Shown piece by piece: positions 48,434-56,092 of a DNA stretch of 56,092 nt. The notes under the pieces are model-generated. The model saw nothing but the letters and a program-made list of their open reading frames with translations. It searched no databases and was not told the DNA's origin. The position numbers were made by a program, and so were the translations under genes. Each line of letters opens with the position of its first letter. Positions within the stretch are counted from its first letter, which is position 1. Location: NCBI GenBank assembly GCA_017617005.1, contig JAFZWW010000105.1, positions 1 through 56,092 of the forward strand, written 5' to 3'. The DNA is from Lachnospiraceae bacterium (GTDB taxonomy: Bacteria > Bacillota > Clostridia > Lachnospirales > Lachnospiraceae).

Positions 48434-48850
48434 ATGCCGAACGACAGAAGCGATCTCCATGAATTGTTTGAAGAAACGGATGAACATGCCGAAAAGGTTG
48501 ATGAAAGGCGTCACCGTATGGCTTTTATGCCCGGTTATCTTGGCGTCGGATCGATATTAATGTTGTTGTTAAGCTATTTGTCTGCTCAGGTTGGGTGGAT
48601 TGCTGTTGTTTTTTATCTTACGGGAATGGGTTTTTCCATAGCGGGATTACGTATTTCATACAAGAATGCCCAAAACGGCAACAAAGTAAAAACCGTATAC
48701 GAAACGGGCCTGACAGTCTGCCTGGTCATGTTTATCATATATCTCGGACTGACGCTGCTTTTATTATTCCTGGCACGTATGGTGATGGAATTGATGGAGG
48801 GTATGTTTGATACTCTGAAGGTGCTGTTTAACGATCCGTACAGTCATTAG
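48434..48850 (+). CDS. small multi-pass membrane protein
   Basis: A 138-residue protein: a hydrophilic N-terminus (about 30 residues, Glu/Arg-rich) and three or four transmembrane helices (GVGSILMLLLSYLSAQ, WIAVVFYLTGMGFSIAGL, and the long LVMFIIYLGLTLLLLFLAR). AGGAGG lies just upstream, with TATAAT near 48405. Stand-alone gene between a tRNA array and the deacetylase-like gene. No family recognised. Confidence 0.65.
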   Translation: MPNDRSDLHELFEETDEHAEKVDERRHRMAFMPGYLGVGSILMLLLSYLSAQVGWIAVVFYLTGMGFSIAGLRISYKNAQNGNKVKTVYETGLTVCLVMFIIYLGLTLLLLFLARMVMELMEGMFDTLKVLFNDPYSH

Positions 48851-48856
48851 TAACAA

Positions 48857-48890
48857 GGGATTCCGAGGCTCCGGCCTCCGGATCTCTTTT
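48857..48890 (+). terminator. imperfect terminator hairpin
   Basis: GGGAT..CCGAGG with CCTCCGGATCTC followed by TTTTATT, just after the small membrane protein gene. The stem has bulges. Confidence 0.5.
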
Positions 48891-48915
48891 ATTATTTCCT
48901 TAATATATCCTTAAG

Positions 48916-48944
48916 TTGCCTAAATGGCTAAAATATCATAAAAT
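48916..48944 (+). promoter_or_regulatory. promoter of the DUF2334 / GDP-sugar genes
   Basis: TTGCCT at 48916-48921, 17 bases, TAAAAT at 48939-48944; the ATG follows at 49004. Confidence 0.6.
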
Positions 48945-49003
48945 AGATGTAATTATGGGTTTATTGTGCACGCGGTTTTTTATCAGTGAAGGAGACCTTA
49001 CTT

Positions 49004-49762
49004 ATGGCCAGAAAAGTGGATTATCCGATATTGGTAAGACTTGAGGACATCTGTCCCACTCTCGACAGAGAAAAATTCGAGATATTCAGGCGGTTTTTCG
49101 ATGAGACGGGCATAAAGCCCCTGCTCTGTGTCATACCCGAAAACCGTGATCCCAAGCTTGTTAAGGATAACGTAAACAGGGATTTCTGGAATTTTGTCCG
49201 CGAGCTCAAGGCTGAAGGATACGGAATAGCCATGCACGGAACTTACCATCTTGCCACCGGCAAGAGTGTAGGTCTGATCTGCGGTGACATATCCACCGAG
49301 TATGCCGGAATGAGTTACGATTCGCAGCTCAAGAAGCTCAGGGAGGGAAAGCATATACTGGCCCAGCAGGATCTTGATACCGAGATCTTCGCTGCACCCA
49401 ATCATTCATACGATCTCAATACGATAAGGGCATGCAAGAAGCTCGGGATCAATTATTTTTCCGACGGAATGAGCAGGAAGCCTTATATGATCGAGGGCGT
49501 CAAATTCATCCCCGTTTCCCCTTCATGGAAGCATCATAAAAAGGGAATGCTCACGATGTGCATCTCTACCAATAATGAGAATCTTGACGGCAGGGAGACG
49601 ATCTTTGAATTCCTCAGGGCAAATCTTTATCATGTCATCACTCCTGAGGAGGCATGCAATCTCAAGCCTACGTTTTATCATATAGCCCGTATCTCCGAAA
49701 GAATGAACATCAGGAAATACAATGCCATAAAGGCTATGGCAAGAAGAAGGAATGAGCAGTAA
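49004..49762 (+). CDS. DUF2334-type polysaccharide deacetylase-like protein
   Basis: A 252-residue NodB-like barrel protein. YPILVRLEDICPTLD holds the metal/base Asp region, IAMHGTYH has the H-G-x-x-H style metal site, and EIFAAPNHSYD a further conserved loop. These resemble DUF2334/polysaccharide deacetylase family members. There is no signal peptide, so it may act on a nucleotide- or lipid-linked sugar inside the cell. ATG 49004 follows AAGGAGA. It starts a same-strand run of aminotransferase, gmd, manC and a membrane protein. Confidence 0.75.
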   Translation: MARKVDYPILVRLEDICPTLDREKFEIFRRFFDETGIKPLLCVIPENRDPKLVKDNVNRDFWNFVRELKAEGYGIAMHGTYHLATGKSVGLICGDISTEYAGMSYDSQLKKLREGKHILAQQDLDTEIFAAPNHSYDLNTIRACKKLGINYFSDGMSRKPYMIEGVKFIPVSPSWKHHKKGMLTMCISTNNENLDGRETIFEFLRANLYHVITPEEACNLKPTFYHIARISERMNIRKYNAIKAMARRRNEQ

Positions 49763-49784
49763 ATGCTCATCGAAAGGACTTACA

Positions 49785-50981
49785 ATGGAATTACCCGCAA
49801 TCCTCGGCGGAAAGCCCGTCAGGGAAGATAAGATCTACTATGGAAGACAGTGGATATCCGATGAGGATATCGAAGCAGTAAGAAAAGTTCTTGAAGGTCC
49901 CTATATCACATGCGGACCCAAGGTAAAGGAAGCGGAAGATAGGCTTGCATCCTATACCGGCGCAAAGCATGCGGTTGTCGTAAACAGCGGAACCAGCGCC
50001 CTTCATTGTGCCTGCATCGCAGCAGGGATCAAAGAGGGCGATGAAGTTATCACAACACCCATCACATTCGCAGCATCCGCTAACTGCGTTCTTTACTGCG
50101 GGGCAAAACCCGTTTTCGCAGATATCGATCCCGAAACCTACAATATCGATCCCGCAAGCATCAGGGCACATATCACCGATAAGACGAAAGCCGTCATTGC
50201 GGTCGACTTCACGGGCCAGGTCGTAAAGGCCGATGAGATCCGTGCGATCTGTGATGAATTCGGCCTTGTTTTTATTGAGGATGCGGCCCATTCCATCGGA
50301 TCCTCGTATAACGGTAAGATGGTCGGCAACATCGCTGATATGACATGTTTTTCTTTTCATCCGGTCAAGACCGTTACCGCGGGCGAAGGCGGAGCGATAC
50401 TCACAAATAATGACGAATACTATAAGAAGCTCGTCCTTGCACATGCCCACGGCATAACCCACGACGAGGAAGATATGGAAGATGCTCCTCATGAGGGCAG
50501 CTGGTATTATGAGGAGATAAGCCTCGGATACAATTACAGGATGACGGATTTCCAGGCAGCCCTTCTGATGAGCCAGCTTGACCGTATCGATGAATTTGTG
50601 GCAAAGAGAAAAAGGATCGTGGAGATCTACGACAAAGCATTTGCCGATGTTCCCGGGATCATCGTGCAAAAGGAGATCCCCGAGTCGGATACTTCCAGAC
50701 ATCTCTACATCATAAGGCTTGATCTTGACAAGCTGACCTGCACCAGACGCGAATTCTTCGATGCGATGAGTGCGGAGAATGTACAGTGCCAGGTTCATTA
50801 CGTCCCTGTGTACTGGTTCCCTTACTACAGACATCTGGGATACGAAAAGGGATTATGTCCCAATGCCGAGGAAGTTTATAAGGGTATCATGAGCATTCCT
50901 CTTTATCCGAAGATGACGGATAAGGATATCGAGGATACGATCGCAGCGGTCAGGAAGCTTGCCGCATATTATAGTAAATAA
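49785..50981 (+). CDS. DegT/DnrJ/EryC1 family sugar aminotransferase
   Basis: A 398-residue PLP enzyme that aminates a keto sugar nucleotide. The PLP lysine is Lys195 in [22 protein letters not shown] and the SGTSALH phosphate loop are also present. The start [15 protein letters not shown] and GPYITCGP resemble PseC-like and perosamine-synthase-like enzymes. Because gmd and manC follow directly, a GDP-4-keto-6-deoxymannose substrate (giving GDP-perosamine) is the best guess. ATG 49785 follows AAAGGA. Confidence 0.85.
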   Translation: MELPAILGGKPVREDKIYYGRQWISDEDIEAVRKVLEGPYITCGPKVKEAEDRLASYTGAKHAVVVNSGTSALHCACIAAGIKEGDEVITTPITFAASANCVLYCGAKPVFADIDPETYNIDPASIRAHITDKTKAVIAVDFTGQVVKADEIRAICDEFGLVFIEDAAHSIGSSYNGKMVGNIADMTCFSFHPVKTVTAGEGGAILTNNDEYYKKLVLAHAHGITHDEEDMEDAPHEGSWYYEEISLGYNYRMTDFQAALLMSQLDRIDEFVAKRKRIVEIYDKAFADVPGIIVQKEIPESDTSRHLYIIRLDLDKLTCTRREFFDAMSAENVQCQVHYVPVYWFPYYRHLGYEKGLCPNAEEVYKGIMSIPLYPKMTDKDIEDTIAAVRKLAAYYSK

Positions 50982-50994
50982 ACCGGAGACAGGA

Positions 50995-52035
50995 ATGAAA
51001 AAAGCACTTATTACCGGTATCACCGGACAGGACGGAAGCTATCTTGCCGAGTTCCTGCTTGAAAAAGGATATGAAGTACACGGAATGATCAGAAGGTCTT
51101 CCGTTGATTACCGCGAGAGGATCGCACATCTTGAGGGAAGGGATGATTTCTTCCTTCATTTCGGAGATCTCGGCGATTCACTCAGCCTTGTGAATCTTAT
51201 AGGAACGATCCGTCCCGATGAGATATACAATCTTGCGGCACAGAGCCATGTGCAGGTGTCTTTTGACGTTCCCGAATTTACCGCGGATGTCGATGCGACC
51301 GGAGTACTCAGGGTTCTCGAAGCCGTAAGGGTTACGGGTCAGACTCAGACCTGCCGCATTTATCAGGCGTCCACTTCCGAGCTTTACGGAAAAGTTGAAG
51401 AAGTGCCCCAGAGTGAAAAGACACCTTTCCATCCCTATTCCCCCTACGCCGTTGCCAAGCAGTACGGTTACTGGATCGTAAAGGAATACAGGGAAGCATA
51501 CGGAATGTTTGCATGCTCGGGAATTCTTTTTAACCATGAATCTCCCAGAAGGGGCGAGACATTCGTCACCAGGAAGATCACTCTCGCTGCGGCACGAATC
51601 GCTGCGGGACTTCAGGATAAGCTTTATCTCGGAAACCTTTCTTCACTTCGTGACTGGGGGTTTGCGGGTGACTATGTAAAGTGCATGTACCTCATGCTCC
51701 AGAATGACAAGCCCGAGGATTATGTCATTGCCACCGGCGTCCAGCATTCCGTAAGGGAGTTCTGTGAGCTTGCGTTCAGGCATGCGGGCATCGAGCTTGA
51801 GTTCAAGGGTGAAGGTCTTGATGAAAAGGGTATCGACAAGGCAACGGGCAGGGTGCTCGTTGAAGTCAGTCCCGATTTCTTCAGACCCACAGATGTTGTC
51901 AATCTTCTCGGAGATCCTTCCAAGGCAGCTGAGGAGCTTAAGTGGAATCCGTCCGAAACAAGCTTTGAAGAGCTTGTAAAGATGATGACCGAAGCCGATA
52001 TGAAGAAGGCTTCTTTGGAGGCGGCAAACAGATAA
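50995..52035 (+). CDS. gmd: GDP-mannose 4,6-dehydratase
   Basis: Makes GDP-4-keto-6-deoxymannose from GDP-mannose. The 346-residue SDR enzyme has the Rossmann motif [11 protein letters not shown] near residue 7, STSELYG with the catalytic Ser/Glu region, the Y-x-x-x-K pair in YAVAK, and [15 protein letters not shown], which is characteristic of Gmd. GGAGACAGGA precedes ATG 50995. manC overlaps its stop by one base. No GDP-fucose synthase is present, so the product probably goes to the aminotransferase. Confidence 0.93.
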   Translation: MKKALITGITGQDGSYLAEFLLEKGYEVHGMIRRSSVDYRERIAHLEGRDDFFLHFGDLGDSLSLVNLIGTIRPDEIYNLAAQSHVQVSFDVPEFTADVDATGVLRVLEAVRVTGQTQTCRIYQASTSELYGKVEEVPQSEKTPFHPYSPYAVAKQYGYWIVKEYREAYGMFACSGILFNHESPRRGETFVTRKITLAAARIAAGLQDKLYLGNLSSLRDWGFAGDYVKCMYLMLQNDKPEDYVIATGVQHSVREFCELAFRHAGIELEFKGEGLDEKGIDKATGRVLVEVSPDFFRPTDVVNLLGDPSKAAEELKWNPSETSFEELVKMMTEADMKKASLEAANR

Positions 52036-53351
52036 TGAATATTGTTTTGCTTTCAGGCGGCTCGGGCAGAAGGCTCTGGCCGCTTTCGAATGAAGTAAGA
52101 AGTAAACAGTTCATAAGGATATTCACTTCTCCTTCGGGAGAGCCGGAATCCATGGTGCAGCGTGTGTACCGCCAGATCAGGTCCGTTTCTCCGGATTCGG
52201 TCGTTACCGTGGCGGCATCCAGGCAGCAGCTTTCCGTGCTCACCAACCAGCTCGGAAATGATGCGGATATTTCTCCCGAGCCCTGCAGAAGGGATACATT
52301 TCCCGCGATAATCCTTTCGCTTGCATATCTTGTCGATAAAAAAGGACTTTCGCCGGAAGATCCCGTGATCGTATGTCCCGTGGATCCTTATGTCGGAGAT
52401 GACTATTTCCGCGCACTCCTTAAGCTTGAAAAAGCGGTGCTTTCGGAAGAAAAGGGAATCTGCCTTCTCGGCATCGATCCCACATTTCCCACCGCAAAAT
52501 ACGGATACATCATTCCGGAAAACAGGGATGAGATAAGCAAGGTTTCCCGTTTCAAGGAAAAGCCATCAGAGGAAGAAGCCGAATCACTCATAAAAGAAGG
52601 CGCCCTCTGGAATGCGGGCATATTTGCTTTCAGGGCCGGATATGTTCTTGATATTGCAGGGAAACTGATCGGATATAAAGGATACGATGATCTGCTTTCA
52701 AGATACGAATCCCTCGATCCCATCAGTTTTGACTATGCCGTTCTTGAAAAAGAAGAAAACATCAGGGTCATAAGATTTGCCGGAGAGTGGAAGGATGTCG
52801 GAACCTGGAACACCATGGCCGAGACGATGGATAAAAACTCTCTCGGAAATGTAATTTTCGGCGGAGAGTGCGTAAATACAACAGCCGTCAATGACCTTGA
52901 CATTCCCCTTATATGCATGGGACTTAAGGATGTTATAGTTGCTGCGGGTCCGGACGGAATACTCGTTTCGGATAAGCACCAGTCAAGCTATATCAAGCCT
53001 GTCGTTGAAAAGGTGACGGGCGGGATCAAATATTCCGAAAAGAGCTGGGGATCGTTCAAAGTAATAGATTCGGGAGATACCAGCCTTACCATCAAGGTGA
53101 CACTGCTTCCCGGTCATCATATGTATTACCATTCGCACGAAAGACGCGATGAGGTCTGGACCGTGATAACCGGTGAAGGGACCGCGGTCATAGATGACAA
53201 GGAAAGACACGTGAAAGCGGGAGATGTGATCGAGCTTCCCGCAGGATGCAAACATACGGTGATCGCCGATACAAGACTTGAACTTATAGAAGTACAGACA
53301 GGAAAAGAAATAAGTGTAAGTGACAAGATAAAATACGAATACGGGTTCTGA
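52035..53351 (+). CDS. manC: mannose-1-phosphate guanylyltransferase
   Basis: Makes GDP-mannose from mannose-1-phosphate and GTP. The 438 residues comprise the nucleotidyltransferase domain (SGGSGRRLWPLS at 7-18, CPVDPYVGDD, FKEKPSEEEA, ALWNAGIFAF) and a C-terminal cupin (GHHMYYHSHERRDEVW), which in two-domain members often carries phosphomannose isomerase activity. The coding frame overlaps the gmd stop by one base. Feeds gmd directly. Confidence 0.9.
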   Translation: MNIVLLSGGSGRRLWPLSNEVRSKQFIRIFTSPSGEPESMVQRVYRQIRSVSPDSVVTVAASRQQLSVLTNQLGNDADISPEPCRRDTFPAIILSLAYLVDKKGLSPEDPVIVCPVDPYVGDDYFRALLKLEKAVLSEEKGICLLGIDPTFPTAKYGYIIPENRDEISKVSRFKEKPSEEEAESLIKEGALWNAGIFAFRAGYVLDIAGKLIGYKGYDDLLSRYESLDPISFDYAVLEKEENIRVIRFAGEWKDVGTWNTMAETMDKNSLGNVIFGGECVNTTAVNDLDIPLICMGLKDVIVAAGPDGILVSDKHQSSYIKPVVEKVTGGIKYSEKSWGSFKVIDSGDTSLTIKVTLLPGHHMYYHSHERRDEVWTVITGEGTAVIDDKERHVKAGDVIELPAGCKHTVIADTRLELIEVQTGKEISVSDKIKYEYGF

Positions 53352-53418
53352 CGGCATCTATAAACAAGAGTGCCGATGAAGAACCGACAGCCGGTTAAGA
53401 TATTTATATCCGCAGAGA

Positions 53419-54996
53419 ATGAAAGATAAAGATCCGAAATATAATCTGATGCTCATCTTTGCTCTGGTAATCGTCCTGGCTTTCGATATCTTCTTTGTTT
53501 ATCACAAGGAAGGCTATCACACGATAGAGATACTGAGTTATGAGCTTTCTGATTCAGAGTTCACACCTGTACGCCTCACGGAAAGGCTTTCGGATGAAGG
53601 CCCTGTGTGGATGAGTTCTTACGAGATCACGGAACATGTTGCTGTCTCCGGTAACGATCCGTTTGTTGCGATCCCGGCATATCTTAATTCTATCTCTGAG
53701 TCCGATCCGCCGTTCTATTATATGATGCTGAACGTCTTTTCCGCTGTCCGGGCGGTTTTTTCGTACGGGACTTTAAGCCCCTGGCCCGGATGCGTTCTGA
53801 ATATGTTCTTCATGATGTGTTCAATGATAGTCATCAGTTCCTTTTTCAGGAATGTGGTCGGCAAAAAATTCCTCGGACCTGTTACAGCGCTGTTTTACGG
53901 GCTTTCCCCTGCAGGGATCGATACCGTACTTCTTATAGGAATGTACGGGGCTGCGGCATTTTTCGGCCTGGCATTTGCTTATCTTGTTCTCAGGAGGATC
54001 GCAGACGGCAGGGATTTCCGGAAAAGAAACAAGAAGATCATTTTTGTGACCGTTCTCGGATTTCTGACCAGTTACCATACCTGCATTTTTTTCTTTTTCC
54101 TGATACTGTCATCCGTGATATATCTGGTATCCGTAAAAAAGACAAAGAATGCCCTGTATCTGATCAGGACAATGATAATATCCGCTGTTCTGGGAGTTGC
54201 GGCGTATCCGTTTGTTTTCGGGGATATCTCCCGTGCTGTCAGAGGCTTTTCGTTCGCGGAAAGCACACTTGCCGGATTTGCCGACAGAATCCATGTTTTC
54301 ACAGTTATGACCGCAGAGCGTACGGGCTGGTCCGGCGGCGGTGCGGTGATGATGCTTGTATTTGTGCTTATTGCTGCCGCAGTTGCGGTGCTGACAAAGA
54401 AGATGAGGTTTTCCGGACCGGCACTTTTTGTTTCGGTCTGCGGATATATCCTGACGGAAAGCCTGATCGCTCCGGGTGCCGAAGACAGATACCTGATGCC
54501 GGTCTTTCCTTTTGTCATGATCATATGGATCATGGGACTCGGATTCATCATTTCCTATATTGCTGAAAGGTTCCTGAAGGATCCCGGATTCAAGAAAGTG
54601 ATATATGCCGGCGTGCTTTTTATATGGACCGTTTCGTGCCTGTGCCTCGTGCCGGTTATAAGTCCCGTATATCTGTGTGAAGGTTATTCGGGACAGCTGG
54701 GAATTTCCGAGAATTATTCTTCATATAATGCGGTCATTGTTTATTCGGGAGCGGACTTTTACAGAAATGTTCCCGAGCTTATGAATTACGATAACTGCTT
54801 CCTTCTCAGAGAGGATGAGGCAGGCATATACGATGAACGTCTTGCGTCGATGAATGCGGTCATTTTGATCGAAGGAGAGGGCGTTGACAAGGACGCCGTG
54901 CTCCGCCGTCTGGGCAATGAATATGGGTTCACATCGCTCACTTTCCTTATGGAGGACGGCGTATTCGGCGACAGGGTGTGTCTCCTTTCAAAATAG
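53419..54996 (+). CDS. polytopic membrane protein, GT-C glycosyltransferase-like
   Basis: A 525-residue protein with about 9-10 transmembrane helices and a C-terminal extracellular domain of about 110 residues. The N-terminal helix is followed by a large outside loop, then SDPPFYYMML, which resembles the H/D-P-P-x-Y-Y motif of GT39/GT83 polyprenyl-phosphate-sugar transferases. Such enzymes move a lipid-linked sugar onto an acceptor outside the membrane. It follows manC after 67 bases. Acceptor and sugar cannot be read. It could work with the GT2 enzyme at 38141. Confidence 0.65.
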   Translation: MKDKDPKYNLMLIFALVIVLAFDIFFVYHKEGYHTIEILSYELSDSEFTPVRLTERLSDEGPVWMSSYEITEHVAVSGNDPFVAIPAYLNSISESDPPFYYMMLNVFSAVRAVFSYGTLSPWPGCVLNMFFMMCSMIVISSFFRNVVGKKFLGPVTALFYGLSPAGIDTVLLIGMYGAAAFFGLAFAYLVLRRIADGRDFRKRNKKIIFVTVLGFLTSYHTCIFFFFLILSSVIYLVSVKKTKNALYLIRTMIISAVLGVAAYPFVFGDISRAVRGFSFAESTLAGFADRIHVFTVMTAERTGWSGGGAVMMLVFVLIAAAVAVLTKKMRFSGPALFVSVCGYILTESLIAPGAEDRYLMPVFPFVMIIWIMGLGFIISYIAERFLKDPGFKKVIYAGVLFIWTVSCLCLVPVISPVYLCEGYSGQLGISENYSSYNAVIVYSGADFYRNVPELMNYDNCFLLREDEAGIYDERLASMNAVILIEGEGVDKDAVLRRLGNEYGFTSLTFLMEDGVFGDRVCLLSK

Positions 54997-55008
54997 GCGT
55001 TTTTGGTA

Positions 55009-55014
55009 TATAAT
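55009..55014 (+). promoter_or_regulatory. -10 box ahead of the small protein and PBP genes
   Basis: TATAAT in TGGTATATAATATATG, 31 bases before the ATG. Confidence 0.45.
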
Positions 55015-55045
55015 ATATGTTTAGGTTTAACCTGATGAGGTGTAT

Positions 55046-55333
55046 ATGGAAACAATATATTCATCACTCAAAGTAAACAATGAATATGAGCTCTGCAGTG
55101 TTTATTCCGAGGAGGCGAAGAATATCCTTGAGCATGCCCTTTTAAAGTCGAGGATATCCTACTACATAAGTTTTCCGAGGAAGAAGCTCTTCGACAGGCA
55201 TAAGTACAATTGTGTTTTTTGTGTAAACGAAAGTAATCTGTCCGAAGCCGAGGACATCATCATGGAGCTTTTCGGTGAGGACGACCCGGATATCAAGATG
55301 ATATCCATGAAGAATCCGGTTGATTATCTCTGA
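55046..55333 (+). CDS. uncharacterised 95-residue protein
   Basis: A small soluble alpha/beta protein (VYSEEAKNILEHALLKSRI, then YYISFPRKKLF, then NCVFCVNESNLSEAEDII). The strand-helix-strand layout recalls small ferredoxin-like or DUF2007-like signal-transducer domains, but this is only a shape resemblance. GAGG lies five bases before ATG 55046. It is 21 bases upstream of the penicillin-binding protein gene and likely co-transcribed with it. Confidence 0.6.
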   Translation: METIYSSLKVNNEYELCSVYSEEAKNILEHALLKSRISYYISFPRKKLFDRHKYNCVFCVNESNLSEAEDIIMELFGEDDPDIKMISMKNPVDYL

Positions 55334-55354
55334 TCCGGATGAATGGAGTAAGAA

Positions 55355-56092
55355 ATGGACTATAGCAGAAAAGGCGTCATGGCCAAAAGACGTCAGTTAA
55401 ATTCATATGGCGGGAAGATAGTGAGGAAGGTTATACTCCTTGGTTTCAAGCTCTTCCTTGCGGGTGTGATCGGAGTCGGAATATGCCTCTTTGCCGGCGG
55501 TATCGGTCTCTTTAATTCGATCCTTGCGGGAACTCCCGTCATCCACATTTCGGACATCATTGCAAACGGTCAGGCGACCATTGTTTATGATGCCATGGGA
55601 AACGAATTCGACCATTATGTAGGACAGGATGCAAACCGTATCGAGGTTACCTGGGACGGAATTCCCAAGCAGCTCGGACTTGCATTCGTTGCCGTAGAGG
55701 ATGAGAGATTCTACGAACATAACGGAGTTGACTATAAGGGCATGGTCAGAGCAATGTACCAGTTCGTGCGCACGGGCGGTGAATCGACCCAGGGTGCATC
55801 GACCATTACCCAGCAGCTTCTCAAGAATACCGTCTTCGTCGACTGGACCGAAGAAGGCGACAATATGATCAAGAAGATCAAGCGTAAGATCCAGGAGCAG
55901 TATCTTGCGATCGAGGTCACCAAGTCGACGGAAAAGGATGAGGTTCTTCTTAGATATCTCAACGCCATCAATATGGGTCAGAACACCCTCGGAGTTGAAT
56001 CGGCCGCACAGAGATATTTCGGAAAATCTGCCATAGACCTTAACCTGAGTGAGTGTGCCGTTATGGCCGCCATCACCCAGAATCCTTACCGG
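55355..56092 (+). CDS. class A penicillin-binding protein, 5' part (runs off the window)
   Basis: First 246 residues of a bifunctional peptidoglycan synthase. A short basic cytoplasmic N-terminus (KRRQLNSYGGKIVRK) leads into one transmembrane helix at about 25-50. The glycosyltransferase-51 domain follows, with catalytic Glu115 in VEDERFYEHNGVD, then QGASTITQQLLKN and EQYLAIEVT..YLN. The transpeptidase part would lie beyond the window. GGAG is seven bases upstream of the ATG. The frame is open to the last base. Confidence 0.92.
   Translation, partial: MDYSRKGVMAKRRQLNSYGGKIVRKVILLGFKLFLAGVIGVGICLFAGGIGLFNSILAGTPVIHISDIIANGQATIVYDAMGNEFDHYVGQDANRIEVTWDGIPKQLGLAFVAVEDERFYEHNGVDYKGMVRAMYQFVRTGGESTQGASTITQQLLKNTVFVDWTEEGDNMIKKIKRKIQEQYLAIEVTKSTEKDEVLLRYLNAINMGQNTLGVESAAQRYFGKSAIDLNLSECAVMAAITQNPYR

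Overview
The window looks like a chromosomal segment of a low-to-mid GC Gram-positive anaerobe of class Clostridia (Bacillota), probably a gut or rumen type. The grounds are strong GGAGG-type ribosome binding sites, sigma-A-like promoters, tRNA genes without encoded CCA, a CBS/DRTGG Mn-type pyrophosphatase, a DUF4317 protein, a large one-chain PurL, a clpC-radA block, QueH, and an intracellular-looking GH115 xylan alpha-glucuronidase. Genus cannot be fixed from the sequence alone. No phage, insertion sequence or CRISPR array was seen.

Layout. 95-3747: a low-molecular-weight phosphatase, then an NAD salvage operon (pncA-nadD-pncB-nadE) in which pncB carries an in-frame TAG exactly where the family has a conserved residue in its GVR-x-DSGDP motif. 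3763-8370: GH115 glucuronidase and CBS-pyrophosphatase. 8429-8632: tRNA-Leu followed by a rearranged partial copy of its own 3' end and terminator. 8730-12209: lipoprotein, acetyltransferase, a voltage-gated-type K+ channel and two membrane proteins, one with a Q/N/Y-rich tail. 12291-12649: tRNA Arg-His-Gln-Lys. 12898-17390: lipoprotein, small membrane protein, lipoprotein, and a TIR-transmembrane-propeller protein; this is the best candidate here for an undescribed signalling or defence system. 17449-17846 (minus): a RelB/DinJ-type antitoxin gene overlapping a tiny HTH gene, with a promoter built around a 12-bp inverted repeat. 18037-20046: secreted glycine-rich beta-helix repeat protein.

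20230-28188: malQ, a minus-strand CYTH / DJ-1 / DUF4317 group, an HD-GYP protein with a novel-looking C-terminal half, pyrE, two small membrane proteins, then purE. 28212-31142: purM-purN-purD, followed by an SH3b-membrane protein with a disordered charged tail. 32760-37462: YtrA-like GntR regulator, clpC, a small conserved protein, radA. 37536: tRNA-Trp. 37722-40683: a sugar 3,4-ketoisomerase-like cupin, GT2 glycosyltransferase, two unknowns and a TetR regulator. 40769-47813: purL behind a leader terminator, queH, a zinc-ribbon membrane protein, argS. 47820-48004: a 185-nt fully foldable, multi-branched palindromic element. 48132-48361: tRNA Val-Met-Thr. 48434-54996: a small membrane protein, a DUF2334-type deacetylase-like protein, and a GDP-sugar block (aminotransferase, gmd, manC, GT-C-like membrane protein). 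55046-end: a small protein and the 5' part of a class A penicillin-binding protein.

How it fits together: the window is mostly housekeeping (NAD, purine and pyrimidine synthesis, tRNA, proteostasis, DNA repair, wall synthesis) interleaved with surface and signalling genes. The notable parts are the interrupted pncB, the TIR-receptor locus, the branched palindrome after argS, the antitoxin-HTH pair, and several palindromic operators sitting directly on promoters. All functional calls come from reading the sequence; no database search was run.
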